From NCBI RefSeq assembly GCF_013369385.1, contig NZ_SZTO01000001.1, forward strand, positions 186,001-250,000: a stretch of DNA of 64,000 bases, read 5' to 3'. A program made the translations under genes and the position numbers. The stretch's first letter is position 1; each line of letters begins with the position of its first letter. Positions 61,836 through 64,000 of this stretch are shown one piece after another. The notes beneath the pieces were generated by a model that did no database searches, was not told where the DNA came from, and saw only the letters and a program-made list of their open reading frames with translations. Origin of the DNA: Vibrio sp. 05-20-BW147. Lineage in GTDB: Bacteria; Pseudomonadota; Gammaproteobacteria; Enterobacterales; Vibrionaceae.

Positions 61836-64000
61836 ATGTTATTAGCAACAGCAAGTATTGGGCGTAAACTTCTGCTTTCGTTCATCGCCATGGCCATGTT
61901 GGTGATGTTCTCAGCACTGATTGGTGTGTCAGGCTTTTCCTTTGTCGCAAAAACCGAGCGAAACGTCGTCGATACAGCCATCCCGGCCATGATTGAAGCG
62001 CGTCAAGTCTCTGAGCTCAGCTCACGTATCATTGCATCGGTTCAAACCCTCTCCAACGCGAAAAATGAAGACGAACGGAAAATGTCAGGTAAGGAGCTGT
62101 TTGCCCAGTTGGAATCGTTGCTCACTCATATTAAAGCCTTAGGGGGCGGAGAGTCATTTGATCCGTTATTGCTTGAGCGTTTGGAGTCTAACGTCCAAGG
62201 TGTGATTGATAACTTAGCCGATCTTGGTGTGTCGGTTGAAAAGAAGTTATGGCTGGCTAAAGAGATAGAAAGCAGGGTAGAAGAAATGCGCTTGCTGAGC
62301 GAAGAACTGGAGCAGCTTACTCGCACACAAGTTCTGAACACCAGCACGATTGCGGTTGCGAACGTCACTCATATTTATGATTTATTACAAGATGGTAAAA
62401 CCAAACAAGCCTACCAAGCGTTAGATGCCTTGGTCGAGGTGGATTTAGACCTATCGGAGCGACTACACGAACTTCATCTGTTGGCTTTTAAAATGCTCAA
62501 TCAGATTGAAGAGGCTCGCACATTGACCAACATTGACCGAATTCAAGATGTGAGAAATGAGTTTGATGCGAATCTGAAGATCATGGTTCGTCGAGTTCAA
62601 GCTGTTGAAGATCCGACTCGTTCAGCACAAATGTCACACTTACTCAGCGAACTGGGTAAACGACAAGTGGTATTCAATATTCTTCGCCAGCAGTATCAAA
62701 ATGAGCTCGAGTCACAACAACTGATGCAGAAAAACTTGGCGCTGTTTTCTGAACTGAACGGCACGGTAAACAAGCTGGTAGATGACTCAAATCAAACCAC
62801 AACCAATGCGGTCACGGCGTTAACCCAAACGCTCAATCTCGCTCAACTGATCCTAACGGTGATCTCACTGGCAGGTTTAATTGTCGCTATCGTCATTGTT
62901 TGGCGAGTGGTGTACGTCTCAGTGGTCAGGCGTTTGACCGAGTACTCTGCGGCATTATTACAAGTCGCCCAGGGTAATCTCGATGTTGAGTTGCACGTTC
63001 GCGGTAACGACGAGTTGGCTCATATGGGGCAAGCCATTATTACTGCTAGAAACACGGCTCAAGCGTTAAAAATTGTTGCGGAAGGGGAAGCCAAAGCGAA
63101 ACGCGAGCTGCAAGAACACAAAGAGCACCTTGAAGAACTCGTGACGGAGCGGACGCGACAGTTGCAGTTGACGAATGAAAAGCTCAATCACGAAGTACTT
63201 AATCACGCTAAGGCACGCTCTCAAGCCGAACAAGCTAACAGAGCTAAATCAGCGTTTCTTGCTACGATGAGTCATGAAATCCGCACACCGATGAATGGGG
63301 TGCTGGGCACGGCTCAATTGCTGATGGATTCTGGGTTGAACCCTTTACAAAAGCGCTATGCCGACATCATTAACCGCAGTGGTAAGAATCTATTAGCGAT
63401 TTTGAACGACGTGCTGGATTACTCCAAAATCGAAGCTGGCCATTTGGAGATCCGTGAGTCAGCGTTTGAGTTGCATCAGATGGTGGAAGATACGTTCCAA
63501 CTGATGCAAAGCAGAGCCGCTGAGAAAAATTTGACCTTTAGCTACCATATTGAGGCGGATGTCTCTAAGTATTGGCGTGGCGACGTTACTCGAATTAGCC
63601 AAGTATTGAACAACCTTGTGGGAAATGCGATCAAGTTTACCCCTCAAGGATCGGTGGATATTTATGTCTGTCTCGATGCCAATGATGAGCGCAGGGTTAG
63701 TTTTGAAGTCGCTGATACGGGCATCGGTGTTGCAGTTGAAGAGCAAGCCACGCTCTTTGATGCGTTCACTCAGGCCAGCGGCGGGCAACAGTCTGTAGGT
63801 GGTACAGGACTGGGTTTAGCGATAAGCCGACGCATCATACAGGCCATGGGTGGGGATATGGACATGGATTCGCAAGAGGGGGAGGGAAGTCGTTTTTGGT
63901 TCTCAGTGCCGCTAACTCGGTGTGACGCCATCGAACCAATCGTCGATACGCAATGGTCACAATGCCGCAAAGCCAAAATCCTATTGGTTGAAGACAATGC
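61836..64000 (+). CDS. torS: TMAO sensor hybrid histidine kinase TorS (partial)
   Basis: An open frame of 721 codons runs off the right edge. N-terminal transmembrane segment (~14-32), a large periplasmic helical region (~33-340), second transmembrane segment (~341-362, LILTVISLAGLIVAIVIVW), HAMP, coiled coil, HisKA with phosphoacceptor in ATMSHEIRTPMNGVLG (~477), HATPase (DTGIGV, VGGTGLGLAISRR) and the first residues of a receiver domain (ILLVEDNA) at the very end. The receiver body and Hpt domain fall outside the window. Divergent from torT. Confidence 0.95.
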   Translation, partial: MLLATASIGRKLLLSFIAMAMLVMFSALIGVSGFSFVAKTERNVVDTAIPAMIEARQVSELSSRIIASVQTLSNAKNEDERKMSGKELFAQLESLLTHIKALGGGESFDPLLLERLESNVQGVIDNLADLGVSVEKKLWLAKEIESRVEEMRLLSEELEQLTRTQVLNTSTIAVANVTHIYDLLQDGKTKQAYQALDALVEVDLDLSERLHELHLLAFKMLNQIEEARTLTNIDRIQDVRNEFDANLKIMVRRVQAVEDPTRSAQMSHLLSELGKRQVVFNILRQQYQNELESQQLMQKNLALFSELNGTVNKLVDDSNQTTTNAVTALTQTLNLAQLILTVISLAGLIVAIVIVWRVVYVSVVRRLTEYSAALLQVAQGNLDVELHVRGNDELAHMGQAIITARNTAQALKIVAEGEAKAKRELQEHKEHLEELVTERTRQLQLTNEKLNHEVLNHAKARSQAEQANRAKSAFLATMSHEIRTPMNGVLGTAQLLMDSGLNPLQKRYADIINRSGKNLLAILNDVLDYSKIEAGHLEIRESAFELHQMVEDTFQLMQSRAAEKNLTFSYHIEADVSKYWRGDVTRISQVLNNLVGNAIKFTPQGSVDIYVCLDANDERRVSFEVADTGIGVAVEEQATLFDAFTQASGGQQSVGGTGLGLAISRRIIQAMGGDMDMDSQEGEGSRFWFSVPLTRCDAIEPIVDTQWSQCRKAKILLVEDN

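Overview
The window is Gammaproteobacterial and almost certainly from a Vibrio, probably the second chromosome (V. vulnificus or a close relative is my best guess; no rRNA, tRNA or origin is present to prove it). The pointers are a vieS-vieA-vieB c-di-GMP signalling operon, a stand-alone acetate kinase, a class I HMG-CoA reductase, torT/torS and dbpA. No tRNA, rRNA or CRISPR array was seen.

Layout. 1-7.7 kb: the start of a chemoreceptor, then a fatty-acid/branched-chain catabolism block: ETF-ubiquinone oxidoreductase, etfB-etfA on the other strand, and a three-gene branched-chain 2-oxoacid dehydrogenase operon (E1alpha, E1beta, E2). A LiuR-like operator lies between the divergent ETF genes. 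8.0-8.3 kb is a MITE with 18-bp ends. 8.4-21 kb: adenosine deaminase, a small DOPA-dioxygenase-family protein, a cluster of HD-GYP response regulator, sensor kinase and periplasmic binding protein, then elbB, yddG, a CDF transporter, a LysR regulator, a methyltransferase and ackA.

21-35.4 kb is the accessory region. The last ~50 bp of ackA plus its terminator and downstream sequence recur, complete or partial, at about 28.0, 29.1, 31.7 and 35.3 kb. They divide the region into modules: (1) SDR, MFS exporter, LysR, two tandem Old Yellow Enzymes and a quinone-oxidoreductase-like MDR; (2) an HxlR regulator and a short ORF remnant; (3) a TetR regulator, a flavodoxin-fold NAD(P)H oxidoreductase and a tyrosine-recombinase-like protein; (4) a PD-(D/E)XK-like protein and a secreted ubiquitin. 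Modules 1-3 look like electrophile/quinone detoxification. The pattern suggests repeated integration at the 3' end of ackA.

The most striking gene is at 33742-35181. It encodes a signal peptide, a near-canonical eukaryotic-type ubiquitin beginning exactly after the predicted signal-peptidase site, a Pro/Thr linker, and a C-terminal autotransporter-like beta-barrel. It would display ubiquitin at, or release it from, the cell surface.

35.5-64 kb is mostly core: dbpA, the vieSAB operon, a zinc-ribbon protein, a GAF-GGDEF-EAL protein, an acyl-CoA desaturase with a strong palindromic operator, a GNAT, ylqF, an RhlE-type helicase, two VOC proteins, a small membrane protein behind a good Fur box, HMG-CoA reductase, yccS, helD, mgsA, and the divergent torT/torS pair; torS runs off the right edge.
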